Below are positions 38,922-50,954 of a DNA stretch of 64,000 bases, in pieces. Source of the DNA: Sesamum alatum. Its lineage: Eukaryota > Streptophyta > Magnoliopsida > Lamiales > Pedaliaceae. The translations under genes and the position numbers were made by a program. Positions within the stretch are counted from its first letter, which is position 1, and the number at the start of each line of letters is the position of its first letter. A model generated the notes under the pieces. The model was given only the letters and a program-made list of their open reading frames with translations. It was not told the origin of the DNA and searched no databases. Where the stretch lies: positions 20,613,188 through 20,677,187 of the forward strand of contig JACGWO010000012.1 of assembly GCA_034509735.1 (NCBI GenBank), in the 5' to 3' direction.

Positions 38922-40282
38922 TCATTCATCAAACATTGATATTGTAAGTTCATCCCTCCACGTCGACCACATAGGATTTCCATCAATTGTGCTTACAAAC
39001 CCTGGTGGTTCAGAACCTCCTGTGTCAACACTTGTAGGGATCATGTGTTCAAGAGGATCACGGGGCATTTCCATTCTAATATAATTTTGCAATAAACAAC
39101 ATGCCATTATGATGCGATTATGAATTTTTATCGGGTACCACGAAGGACTTCTTAAAATACCCCATCGCATCTTCAATAATCCAAAGGATCTCTCAATAAT
39201 GTTTCTTGCAGAAGCGTGCCTCTTATTGTAAAGTTCTTGATAGTTTTGTGGGCCAAAATGATTAATTTCCCACTCCTTAAAGTGATAACGAACACCTCTA
39301 TATGGAGTCAGGAAGCCATCTCCATTAGTGTAGCCATTGTCACAAAGATAGTAATTACCTACAATAAATAAAATGAAAAGTTATTAAGGATTAGTTTATA
39401 TACCACACAACAAAACATTTACTTAGCACAAGTGTGCCCATACCCTTAGGCACCTTCAAGCCATTCGGTCTATTTATAGCATCACGTAACACCCTCGAAT
39501 CTGCGGCACTACCTTCCCATCCAATTAAAACGTAGATAAACTTCATATCTCGATCACAAACTCCAAGCACATTCACATATATGTCACCTTTTCTATTTCG
39601 ATAACACCCCTTTATCTGTTTGTGGAACCTTTACATGAATATAAGTACCATCTAACGCCCCCAAGCAACCCTGCTTTAACATTTGGAACACAATATACAA
39701 TAATTATGACTAAGCTAAGCAATAAGAAACAATGATTTGCATTATAATGAAAAAAATTAATACCTTAAACCATCTCCACCTTGGGCATGTACTGTCTTCA
39801 TTTACAGCCGTCGGAGTAGCAAGTAATATGGGGTACAATTTCAACACAGCGACCAACACAACATGAAAATGCTTGCTTATTGTCCGACCGCTACGGTTGA
39901 AATTGTATTTCACCACACGATTCTTTGTGTGGTGGGCAAGGATACTAAAAAAAATTGCTACTTGTTCCTTTACCGGGACATTCCGTGTGGCTTTCAAACC
40001 CCCAAGTTGCTCAAGCAAATAACACAGTCTACAAAAAGTATCAACGCTCATACGTAGGTTATTCAAGCATGCATCTCCACTACTAGTACCAGTTAAACAC
40101 CCAAGGTTTTTCACTTGATCAAGAATTCTAGTCTTATAGCGTAACACTTTTGCAACTTGCCTTTTACGCTTGTGTCGGATGTAATTGTGGTATATATGGT
40201 AGGTGATATTTAAAAAATGGATACTACTGATCAGAAACTCTTGACTTGCTACGAATATTGCTTCGTTGTCTCTGGATTCCAT
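38922..40282 (-). pseudogene. PIF/Harbinger DDE transposase (ALP1-like), frameshifted
   Basis: Three exons (40282-39764, 39670-39444, 39358-38922) encode a nuclease of the DDE_Tnp_4 family. The acidic triad is present: Asp in [13 protein letters not shown], Asp in YYLCDNGYTNGDG and Glu in ARNIIERSFGLLKMRW. The N-terminal domain (RMSVDTFCRLCYLLEQLGGL) is the helix-turn-helix-like part. Exon 2 is 227 nt where 226 keeps frame. The extra base falls in the four-C run at 39607-39610 and leads to a stop a few codons later. The fold is otherwise complete, so inactivation looks recent or could be a sequencing error. Related domesticated proteins (ALP1) exist, but the transposon context argues against domestication here. 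Confidence 0.85.
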
Positions 40283-41994
40283 CCTAACAGTAATCTTACG
40301 TGAGAATTGCTAATTTCCACTCAAGAACATGAAACACATAGCATACATATCCAAATCAATGTACACAACGAAGTAATTGAGATGCAGACAAATTAATTCA
40401 CAAACATTACACATACACATTGTATTACATTAGGCCCAACACATAACTCTCTAATGAACAGACAGTGTACACAACTTGGAATTTAATTATACATGCAACA
40501 TTTATCTGGTGCATGAGTATCCAAGAAAAGTAAGTGCAAAAAAATTAAAATGTACCCATTGCAAGAAATCTTGTAAATTCTTACACCTAATCAACCATTG
40601 TCTTCAACAAAGGTCATGGATAAACATTTACCTCAACAGTGACTTTCAAGCTACTTCAATCTGAGGCCGCCTCGATCCCAACTCAGCACAATGACCAAAT
40701 CCCCACCAGCTACCTACAAAACATTAACAAAAGCTTTAGCACTGATTACCACATAAACATCCAGTTTTCAGTGAAACACATTTTAAAAGACTACAGTAAT
40801 ATGCGATTATTCACAACCCTAAACCCTAACCTCGCTGTAAATTGAGAGTAAATTTGTGATGTAGAGCAGGGAGTGAGTTGGAAATCAACCCAACACAAGT
40901 ACATATACATTGTCAAGGAGGGAAGTGAGAATTTTTTCAAAGAGGCGGGAAGGAGTAGGAGGGAAATGAAAATGTAATTCTGGAAATTTTCAACTAGAGG
41001 TTAGAAAATAATTTTTGCTTGCCAACGAGGGGTATTTAGGACTTTTCGCGTCCTAACCCTACCACCCACTTCTGCTGGATTCTCAATCAGACAACATGCA
41101 GTCTAATTTCGTATCGAGCGCAATCGAGTCTTGTCCCAGGCTTGTAGGATTCGACCGGGCCGATATCAGAAAAAGGAAATGCTTTACACATTTGGATAAA
41201 TGATCCAATCCAAGCTTGTACTTAAATGTAAACAGGCCCTATAGGTTTCATTCAATCATGCATGAATATATTTAATTGGCTATAATAATTATTTAAGTGC
41301 AACGAATTAATGTAAACATGTATATTTAAGTAATTCCAATGAATTGATACATGCATCCATGAATATAATAGTTAATTGTACACGATGAATTGATATTATA
41401 CATGAATATATTTAATTAATTATAAAGAATTGGTTGATGCATGAATATATTCAATGAAACATATATGAATTCATTTATTTTCAATACCTATGTACTCAAT
41501 TTGCTGAATTTGAAAATTCTCTCTTTTAATTAATAAAATAGTAATTTATTGATATATTAATATATCTCTAAATTAATAAAATTTCATGGTCCCAAAGTTA
41601 TTAATTTATAGAAGTTTTACTGTATTAAGATAAATATATTGCGCATACAAAAGAATTAAGAAAATGTGAAGAATATACTTAATTTTACCAGTATCATTGT
41701 TAGATGAATTAAGTGGTCCCAATTTATTCAGTTGCAACTCATTTATAACCCTATATTGTACAACATTTCATCCACAACCAAATTTGTTATTCCAAATTTT
41801 GTTCACTACTTTATTTAAATAAGTTAGGCCTAAATTAAATAAACAATTAAATATGACGAAGACAGCAATAATATAATTACCTAATCTTTGTGGAATTGAG
41901 AAAGAGCAACATCTATACTACTGTAAATATATATATATATATCACTTATAAATATTGATTTATGACATTGCAATACTAAACTTTAAGATATTAA

Positions 41995-42465
41995 TGAAGG
42001 AAAGTGGATCGGCACGGGAATGCGACGCAAGTGCGGTGGAGATAAAAATGAGCGAAATAAAAGAATTTAAATCGCGTTCAAGGGGTGTGCCTTGAAGGTT
42101 CCCGGACTATCAGTGTATAAACGCGTAATACAAACAGGTATATAACAATTAAGTGTTCATGGCTATGAAATAAAATAGGAAAAAATAAGAACATAAACGT
42201 AAAATACCTTTCTCGATTTTCTACTCCGATCGGCTACACGCGTTGATCTCCTCCCTACGTTCATCCACACGAGGCCTCAACGTAGAGACCCTCTAATGTA
42301 GTCCACACCACGCCGGGAGAGATCTCGTTTTTCTTGCTAGAGAAAAACGGATCTAGATGATGAAATCGAAGAAGGGATTACACTATCAAATTAGTGTTCC
42401 TTCTTAATCTTACTTTATTTTTTAATTGATCCTAAATCAATGAAGCAACAAAGAGGAATTAGAGA

Positions 42466-42505
<40 letters not shown>

Positions 42506-44071
42506 CGAAAATGGCTTGAGAGAGTGTTCTTGTTTTTTCTAGAAAAAGATTAATAATAAAACTCTTGTCTTTATTGATAGTATATACACATATATATACT
42601 TTATTAAATGTGATTATTGGAATGTGTCTAGGTTCATCGAAGGATGTCCAGATACATTCCAATCAATCCCCATTAATCATCAATCAAGCCTACCCTTTCA
42701 TAAGGTATGATTTAATCATACCAAGTGAAAGATGCTTGATTGGAATTGATTTGTCTCTTTCCAAAAGAGACAAGTCAACTTGTCATCAAAGGCCTTCATG
42801 GCCAATTTTAGTACTTCCAAAAGAAGTAATTTTTGGTCATCCCTTTTAGAAGAACTCCAACTTCTTCTAATTTCAAAAGTGGAATTAACACCTCTCTTAG
42901 GCCAAGATTTAATGGATCGAATTTTATTGTAATCCAATTACGATAAGCCCAAGAATTAAATCATATTTAATTCATGATCCAATTAAATAATTCTCATTAA
43001 TATTTTAATCCAATTAAAAGATCCAAACTTCGATTCTCTACTTAATCGACCAATCCCATTTATCAATAAAATGAGGGCATATCGGCCTGTCCATCCAATG
43101 GACAATCCCATAAGTAATCCAATTACTTATCATCCTCTAAAATTGACTCCAAGTCAATTCCTTCACCTCATTGGTAATTTGTGTGTGACCCTTTAGGTTC
43201 ACCCTCAGCTAGGGGCTCGTGTCCAACAGGAGTTCGTTATCATAGGTGATCGTCTAGCAACGGTCCATGCACTAGAGACTAGGTGAATGTTGGCGTGAAC
43301 ATTTATGCGCCAATTCCGTACGGGTGCGGTCCTATTGTCAACCGTTTCCCGACCTTAGTCTATGGTATGGACGTCAGTTCCCATCCTTGATTAGGCATCT
43401 ATGCTTAATACTCGAGATGTATTTACTCTATCGATCGATGTAGGAAACCCTTTCCTACTCAATCAATGCTATGGCCATAGACTTTCAGAGTCTAAACCAT
43501 CTCAGAAGCATATGAGACATCACTGTCATATATTGACGGGGGACAGATCCTATCTTTGGAATCCATGAAGACTGTATCTTGGATTTGGCGAGAGGAATTC
43601 CAGTCATACCGACCAAGCTTTCAAGGCTTCCATACGACGATTCCCATGAGTCAGTTCAGTCAGTCGACTACCTTGTCAACTAACCCACTAAAATTGCATA
43701 GACGACCTTCGTCTGTCGCCGATGAAACTCGGCACTCACCCAATGAATGCAATACTTAGTGCAAGTCTCAATAGGATCCTCGATGCCAGTTTCGAGGTCC
43801 TCGACTTAGAACGTTTCAGACCAACCCTTAGAAGTTGGTTTCATAGCCGTCATCCAATGCACAACCCAATTACATGGGGAGTTATCCAATTGGTCTGTGA
43901 GCATTTGTTGTGACGTTGAAACGCCATTCAACGTTAGTAGTAAGCACAACAAACACAATGCCAATGATGAATCTTTACTCTATTCATTAGGACAATCTTG
44001 TTGTAATAAAGATTGACGAATAGTTCCCAAAGCCGCCAATCCAATTAGCTTTCTGATCACCTATTCTAACA
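41995..44071 (-). mobile_element. Solo LTR of an LTR retrotransposon (about 2.08 kb)
   Basis: The segment starts TGAAGGAAAG and ends TTCTAACA (TG...CA). A perfect 5-bp target duplication ATTAA flanks it (41990-41994 and 44072-44076). Read on the minus strand it begins TGTTAGAATAGGTGATC, a style common to plant Copia LTRs. Inside there is no gag-pol frame, only short chance frames and a GA microsatellite (42466-42500). This is what recombination between the two LTRs of a full element leaves behind. Superfamily is my inference. Confidence 0.78.
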
Positions 44072-44201
44072 ATTAATTGTATCTATAAGAATATAATTAC
44101 ATTTTTGCTTCAAATAGTTCACGTTTTAGTTAACAATCCACTATCACGTTGATTCTTGTTACTTCCACTCATATTTCTCACTTACTTCACTTTTAAATAT
44201 A

Positions 44202-44479
44202 CTAGTCGTTGTTGCACGCGATTCTCGCGAGCATATAAAAATAAACTGTGTGAGATGAAAAGAAAAAAAAATGTGAAGGAATGAGAAAAAAAAAAAGTAA
44301 GTAAGAAGAAAGAAATATGAAGTGGGGTGAGAGAAATTTGGAGTAGTGGGTTGAGGGGAAAAAATAATAAAATTACTTTTCTGATCAATAATTTTTTTAA
44401 GAAAAGAAAAGGAATGAAGGGCAAATTTGGACATTCAAAAATTGGTACGCCACAAGGTTTGCTTTTATAATAGTATAGA
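44202..44479 (-). mobile_element. Short non-autonomous Helitron
   Basis: On the minus strand it starts TCTATACTATTATAAAAGC after an A and ends CTAG before a T. Eleven bases before the end lies the hairpin GCTCGCGA-GAA-TCGCGTGC (8-bp stem with one mismatch). It is homologous to the copies at 1972 and 61443. Length is 278 bp and there is no coding capacity. Confidence 0.8.
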
Positions 44480-45497
44480 TGTCAATTTTTATTTTTAAAA
44501 TTTCTATTTTAACAATTTAATTGTATGCTTGTAAGTATTACGTACACATCTGGACTAGTTTGTATAACATCAAATTAGTCACATACATTTTTAATTTCTA
44601 ACATTGGTAGATTTGTATTGTATTTTTATTTTTTTATTTTTGAAACAATAATTGAAGTGAAAATACGCTTATTTATATGCACTCTCATTAAAAATATATT
44701 AATCAACATCACAATTCAATATAAAATAGGATTAAATATATTTTACAACCCTAAAGTATGTCACCCTCATCAATTATACCCCCTTAAACTTCATAAACCT
44801 TCACTTACCCCCTATCTTTGTGATAATCCTTTAAATTAAATAAAAATGGATGAAAATACCCTTGACTATTTAATAATATGATACATTCATTTTAATACCC
44901 TCTATAGTAAAATAAATAAATCTATTTGACTTCAAATTTTATACACTTATGATGTTAATAAATTAATATTGATCGGCATATATAAGATCAATGTTAATAA
45001 TTTTGGATTAATTTATTTTTATAAACTTGTGTTTGTGCATTGCACTAGATGTAATTTTAAAGATAAAAATATTGCAAGTGTCATTGAGCCTACTGCTTTG
45101 GCGCTTAAATGTCATGTGAAGTAATTTGAGGGTTAATGAGGTTTTTTCTTTTTCAAGTGGTAACTCTATTTCACCCTTTAACATAATCCTAGGTACACCA
45201 TATTAGGCCTGTCAATTGATAGGCAATTCCAAGACCCAGATCTATTTTGATAGTTTTTATCCGATCCCATACCTGATATTTTTACATTAGATCCAGACTC
45301 GGATGAATTACCTATTGAAATAATTTGTTTGGGTATGTTAGAGCCTATAACCAAAAATACCCGTGAGAATGAGTATCGATGGGTAAAAATTTTAAAACAC
45401 AAAAATGCATTTTTACTCGTTAATTAAAAATTATTGAAGTTATAAACTTGTGCTAAATCAGAACGACTATTTATACACTCAAATTTGAAATATTTAT

Positions 45498-47252
45498 AGT
45501 AGTAGCAATGTGAGGTTAAGAGAATTTCTCTCTCTAGAGAGAATGCTCTCCATTCTCTCTAGAGTGCCTCACTTTGGATGCTCACTTTGACAGCTTTTTC
45601 ACTTGATATTTCTCCTCTTCCTTGCTGATTCTCTTGGTGGTTTGGAGGAGTTTTGTCACCGGTTTAGCCTTTGTGACCGAACTTCAGTTGTTGTTTCTGT
45701 TTTCAGGCCAGTCAAGCAACCTGCTGCTGCTACCTTTCCTGCCCCCGCCGTTGTTCTTCCTGCTGTAGCAGCCCGGACTATTTCATGCTGCCCAAACAGG
45801 TACTTGCTGTTGTTTTCGTGCGGGGAGGTTCTACACAGTTTTGTCCCGCACCTCAGGGTGTTTTCCAGCTTCTTCTAGCCGGTTTTTTGGCATTTTCCAG
45901 CCGTTTTCAGCACTTCTAGACCACCTTCAGCCACCAAGTTCTTGGCTATTGGAAGAAGTCTCTTTGTGTTGGTGTTCAGTTGGTGTTGTCCGAGTTCAAG
46001 CCAGTTTTTCAGTCCTTGCTTCAGGCCATTTTTCGTCCCAGCAAGGGGGCTGTTTTAAGCCTGTTTTGGGTCTGTTTTTCCGCCGCCGTTCAAGCCTTTT
46101 TCCGACCGGAGTCCACTGGACTGTTTTTCATGGTGCTGGACGACCAGTTGCTGCACCTCAAGAGGACTTCCAGGTTTGCACAATTTGGCTTTGATTTTCA
46201 GAGAGTTTTCAGCCTTTCAGGCCAGCTTTCTGTTTGTGACATTGCTCTTCACTTCTACCGCTGTTTGGTGGGACTTAAGGGAGTCTTGCTGCTGTGTTCT
46301 CCCTCTCCCCACCGGAGTTTGGCTAGTTCTTGTGCTCAGCTTTTCTTCAAGGTTTCAGCTGTTGCCGATGGACGGTTTTCATGGTGCTGGGCAAACAAGA
46401 ACCAACTCGTTGCACGTTGTGAGGAGCCTCGGGGTTGCACGGTCTTTTCTGCCTTCTCCGGTTAGTTTTCCTGGCTGCGGAGGGGGTATGTTTTGTTCTG
46501 AAGGTTCCCTCCTTCCCACCGGAGTCATGTTGCTGCTGCCATGCTCGGTTGTGCCAAGCAACCTGCTGGACGAACAGGTTCAAGCCGAGGTTCTACCTGC
46601 TTACCATCGACCGGATTTCTTGGTACTTGCTGAACAGGGCATGTTTCCAGCCTTCTCCGGCAGCATTTCAGCCCACAAAACATCCATTTTTCAGGGTTGT
46701 TTCCCTAACTTCCGGCCACTTTCTGGCAGGCCGGAGGTACGTGAGTTTTTGCTATTTTGGGGCCGGCAACAGACTGCCTTTGCTGCTTCTTTCCGTTCTT
46801 AGCATTGGCACACTACACAACCTTTTGCAGGCTGTGGACTTGCTGCACCTGTTCAAGACCTGCCTACCTTGTGCAGCCCATTTTGAGGCGTTTTGGGGCC
46901 AGCAACAGCCTGTTCTGCTATTGCTATTGATGGGCTTTCTTCTTTTGCATCGGTAGCCTGCACCTCCAGCTGCAGGTTGTATTTTCCCTGCTGCACCCGT
47001 CCCTTTCACGACCGTCATTCCAGCGAGTAGGTGCAGCTCAGCGTGCACATTTTCCAACGTGTGGTTTAGTAGTTCTTGTTAGGAATTAGCACTCGGTTTG
47101 TAATTCCGTTATTGATCAAGTGTTTAGGGTCTTTCGGACTTTTCGTTTTGATTGTAATTTTTTTCCACAACGTGGAATTTTGTAACTCTCTGGGTATGCC
47201 CGGAGTAACTTGTACTATTCTTGGATGAATTTACTTACATTTCACCCAAAAA
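45498..47252 (+). mobile_element. Non-LTR retroposon, 1.75 kb, with poly(A) tail
   Basis: Bounded by a perfect 17-bp direct repeat AAATTTGAAATATTTAT (45481-45497 and 47253-47269, the last sharing As with the tail). The right end carries an 8-A tail preceded by a terminal region (GTAACTTGTACTATTCTTGG) that resembles plant LINE 3' ends. The interior is GC-richer than the surroundings and rich in TTTTCAGCC-like phrases. The phrase TTTTCATGGTGCTGG occurs twice (near 46124 and 46375). No endonuclease or reverse transcriptase frame is visible. The 208-codon frame at 46176-46802 resembles nothing and overlaps others. It is probably a LINE deletion derivative or another retroposed transcript. Confidence 0.75.
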
Positions 47253-47297
47253 AAATTTGAAATATTTATTTATAGTTACTTAATTTGTAATAATCAA

Positions 47298-48546
47298 CTA
47301 GTACAAAACTCGTGCCAAGGCACGGGGAGTATTTTTAATTTAAATTGTGATTATAATAATAAATATTTGAAAATATATACTTATAAAGTTGAAGAGAAAT
47401 TATCTATCTTTGTATATTAGTTCTAATAAAAATTATATAAAATATAAGTTTTTTTGAATTGAATGAGTTAACATTAATTATTTAGAAAAATATCCATATA
47501 ATCATAAATTATTCTTGTAATCCCTTTGATTATAAATTGCAAAAATATTTTATTTTATTTAAATTAGATAAATGATAGATTATTTGATTTTATAAAAATT
47601 TATAAATTTGTTCAAGTAAATTGGTTAAGGATACAATCTAAAATTCAAACTTATTTTTACATCTTTCAACATTTTTTTATTTGTGATTATTACCATATTA
47701 AATTTTAATTTTTTTACATATAAAAATTTACTTTATTTTTAATTTTTTTATTAGCTTTTATAAACCATAGTTCTCCGGTGTCTATTTGAATTTTATTTTG
47801 CCATGTAAGAAAATATTTTATATTTATTTAGTGTTGATAAATAATTTGAATGTATCCAAAAGATAAATAGTCAAGGATATAATTAATCTAAAGTTCATCT
47901 TAACATTAAATAATATTCTTATATTTTTAATATTCATTAATTATTTTATTTCTAAATTTTGAATTATTTGTCTGTTACTCGTTTTATTTTATATTTTGAA
48001 TTATTTGAAATTTTTACTTACTTAGGTATTTTAGAACTTAAAAAATTGTCATTTATCTTATATTTAAATTTAGATAAGTGCACCATTATTGGTTTATCTA
48101 AAAGATTCACTCATTTTTTCAGGTAAATAGTTATTAAAATAATTCAAATTCATTTCTGTGTTTAATATACTTTCGTATTTTAATAGTTATTAACTTAATT
48201 TTTAATGTATTAATTATTTACTTGTTTTTATATTTAAAAAAATATTATATAGTTCTATTTAATTATTTTTTAGAAAATACAATTCTTTTCTAGATAAACT
48301 ATTGAATGTTATTTATAAAATAAGTAAATATATCTTGGATAAATATATTTTATATTTACTTATTAAAAATATATAAATATATAATATCTATTAGATTCTT
48401 TTGGATAAATACTAATATATATTGTTTTTATCTAAAAAATTGTTAAATTCCATTTGACATAATAGAGCTCATTGAGGTTATCCACATCTGCGCATACGTG
48501 ACGCTTGAGTGAATAGTCTCAATAATTCTATTTTATTATATATAGA
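47298..48546 (-). mobile_element. Non-autonomous Helitron (about 1.25 kb)
   Basis: On the minus strand the 5' end TCTATATATAATAAAATAG follows an A, and the 3' end is CTAG before a T. The terminal hairpin is CCCGTGCCTTGGCACGAG (CGTGC and GCACG stem). The interior is extremely AT-rich, with no RepHel frame. It lies immediately beside the retroposon. Confidence 0.7.
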
Positions 48547-48911
48547 TATTAATTTATGAATACCGTAATTGAATAAAATTTAAGTTATTGATTGATATAT
48601 TTTACTATGAGGGCACTAAAGTGAATATATCATATTACTAATAGTCAAGAGTATTTTTATCCATTTTTATTTAATTAAAATATTATCTCAAAGAAAAGGG
48701 GGAGAGTAAATGAAGGTTTATAAAATTTAGAAAAATAATTGATGAGGGTGGCATACTTTACTAATATAAAATATATTTAATCCTATAAAATAAAATCTAA
48801 TTTAACAAATTTAAATATATTCTCAAGAAAACTTATACAGAATTAAGAACACATATTTTCACAGAAAACTCAAAATGAAAACACAAACAAACATTCGGTC
48901 ATATTACTTTT

Positions 48912-49460
48912 TCACACACCATAACCTTCCGCTAAAATTGGTTTATCTTTACACCCGTCCTCTTCATCTTCATCCACGTCATCTCGCCCACCAGCCAATT
49001 TCCTTCCCAAAATGCCCTTACTCGTTTCACCAATTTCCAACCCTACCAATCCATCAACACAAGCCTCGGCGTCGGCGGCACTCTCCGGCACGCCGGTCCC
49101 CACCACCGCATCCACTTCACCTCTCGCATCATCTCCGCCGCCAACCGCTACCTTATCTCCAGGCGCCTCCGTCAATCCGCTGCCTTTCTCGGCGGCGCAG
49201 CCTTCAGCAGGTCCACTTACCCCCTCGGTTATCCCGACGAGAGTGTCGGAAGAATCTTCCCATGGATCTTCCACGCATCGGCCTTCGCTTTCACCTCCGT
49301 TTCCGGATCCCGAGATGATCGATCTGACGGCGGACGCGGCTTTCAGAAACGCCTCTTTGATGGATTCCGGCGGCAGCGCGCAGTCCTCGAGGCCGGCGTC
49401 CTCCAGCCGCGGCGGCTTGATCTTCTCGAGAAGTGATTCTGCTTCCCCCGCAGCCTCCAT
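48912..49460 (-). CDS. Acidic plant protein of unknown function
   Basis: A single exon of 182 residues. The N-terminus, MEAAGEAESLLEKIKPPRLE followed by DAGLEDCALPPESIKEAFLK, is an ordered-looking segment of about 40 residues of a type seen at the start of uncharacterised plant proteins. The remainder is low-complexity, rich in Gly, Glu, Asp and Ala, with a DEDEED run near the C-terminus. It has no signal peptide or membrane span. Codon positions are GC-rich, unlike the flanking AT-rich DNA, which supports a real gene. The overlapping plus-strand frame (49012-49491) gives only Ser/Pro/Thr-rich sequence and is treated as a shadow. I do not know the function. Confidence 0.7.
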   Translation of the reverse strand: MEAAGEAESLLEKIKPPRLEDAGLEDCALPPESIKEAFLKAASAVRSIISGSGNGGESEGRCVEDPWEDSSDTLVGITEGVSGPAEGCAAEKGSGLTEAPGDKVAVGGGDDARGEVDAVVGTGVPESAADAEACVDGLVGLEIGETSKGILGRKLAGGRDDVDEDEEDGCKDKPILAEGYGV

Positions 49461-49812
49461 ATCAGCTGATGATTACTACTCTGAACCCTAACTTTTAACA
49501 ATTCGTTGATATGAAAGAGAGAAATGCAATCAGGTTCGCAGTTCTCACAGCCTAATGATGAGGAAGAACACGTGTGAAATTCCTTTTCTGACCCTAACCC
49601 GGTACTTGTGTAAGGGCGTATAGCAACAATAACAAAAGGGGTGAATACGTAATTGAAGTTCAAGGAGTCGGTTGTCGCTCAAGCCGGCGCCGGTTTGAAG
49701 GAAAAATCATGTATTGCCATTTCAACCCACAATTGGATGTAGTATTGTACTTTGGCCCCTAAATTATACGTTTCCCACACTCTCATAACTATTGAGGGCT
49801 AATTTATATTTA

Positions 49813-50238
49813 GGGTGAATTACAATTACCTCCCCTAAGGTTTGATATAATTATAAATATTTTCTCGTTGGTTTAAAAATTATAAATACTCTCATGAGAT
49901 TTGTAACCGTCTAATAAATAATCTATTTCCATTTATTTTTATGAGTAATATGACCAAAATGGCCTTATGCAAATTGAATTATTTTTTAAAATTTTTAAAA
50001 CTTTTTTGGACAAAAATGCGCTGGGAGAGGTTTTTTAAGTTTTCTTCACAGAGGAGAAATAATGTAATTTGACTCAATTGATTTTTTTATCATTTAAAAA
50101 AAGAAATCAAGAGCAAAATGGATCATTTTAGGCCTTTGGTTAAAATTATAAACTTTAGGGGAGTATTTATAATTTTTGAAACAACGAGAAATATTCATAA
50201 TTATACTAAACATCATGAAAGTTCATTGTAATTCACCC
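49813..50238. mobile_element. Mutator-like MITE, family A
   Basis: The inverted ends GGGTGAATTACAATTACC and CATTGTAATTCACCC are bracketed by a perfect 9-bp target duplication TTATATTTA (49804-49812 and 50239-50247). The interior keeps the family order, including a TTTTTATGAGTAATATGACC block. Length is 426 bp. Confidence 0.88.
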
Positions 50239-50954
50239 TTATATTTATGTATAGGATAAATAAGTGATGAATAAATATATAATTAAATAGTGAATAGAAT
50301 TATCTAAAATGTGCTATATTGTATTTATTTTTTTGAAATTAAATAAGTTGTATAAGGGAAATTTATCACTATTTCTTAAAAAAAAAAGCATAGTTCAAAT
50401 TTAAATTAAAATTTTTAAAATCATTTAAATCTAAAATTAATCCAAATAAATTGAAAAAGAATTATACAATTTGACATCCATAATTTCAAATCCATCGATT
50501 TAAATGCAATTTAAGTTATTTTTCGTGTGGAATGGGCCTACCATATTTTATCCACCTTGTGGACCAAGTTAGCTGTATAATACCAAAAATACTGTAGGAT
50601 AATTACACTGTTCTCCTTTAATATTTGATATAATTAAATGTAGATTCTTCAGTAAAACAAGTTTTATATGACCAAACGTACAACGAGTCCGTAATAAGAT
50701 AATTGAGGGGAAATATGACTTTTCAAAGCAAGATTTCTAAACTTTGACGGATCAAATGATGAGTATTAGATATAATTTTTTTAGACTATAAGGATTTGTG
50801 TGTAATTATACCAAATTTTAGAAAAGCCCAGTATAACTATCCAAATATTTTATTAGTTAAAAATGTTAAGTCAAGTTAAACCTGTCATGGGTATCTTAAT
50901 TAAAGGAATTTAATCGGACACATAATATTCCTTTTGCCAAATTTCTTGTTGGGA

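Larger units (their letters stand above)
36862..41240 (-). mobile_element. PIF/Harbinger DNA transposon (two-gene element, defective)
   Basis: The element holds, on the minus strand, a DDE transposase gene and a Myb/SANT-like gene, the two-gene layout of PIF/Harbinger transposons. The proposed ends are AGGGCCTG (36862-36869) and CAGGCCCT (41233-41240), complementary over 8 bp. The right terminus read inward, GGGCCTGTTTAC, is Harbinger-like. The 3-bp flanks do not match, so the left end is provisional. The 4.4-kb length fits intact relatives. DNA from 40283 to 41230 is the non-coding leader. Confidence 0.6.

Noticed and set aside
41913..41994. Possible Helitron 5' end (TCTATACTACTGTAAA after an A) just left of the solo LTR
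   Set aside because: No matching 3' terminus was found beyond the LTR, so a split element cannot be supported.
46176..46802. 208-codon frame and overlapping frames in 45.6-47.0 kb
   Set aside because: Several frames of the same stretch are open at once, none resembles a protein family, and the whole lies inside a retroposon.
49012..49491. 159-codon plus-strand frame rich in Ser, Pro and Thr
   Set aside because: Low-complexity antisense of the 182-residue acidic protein; its only support is a lack of stops in GC-rich DNA.
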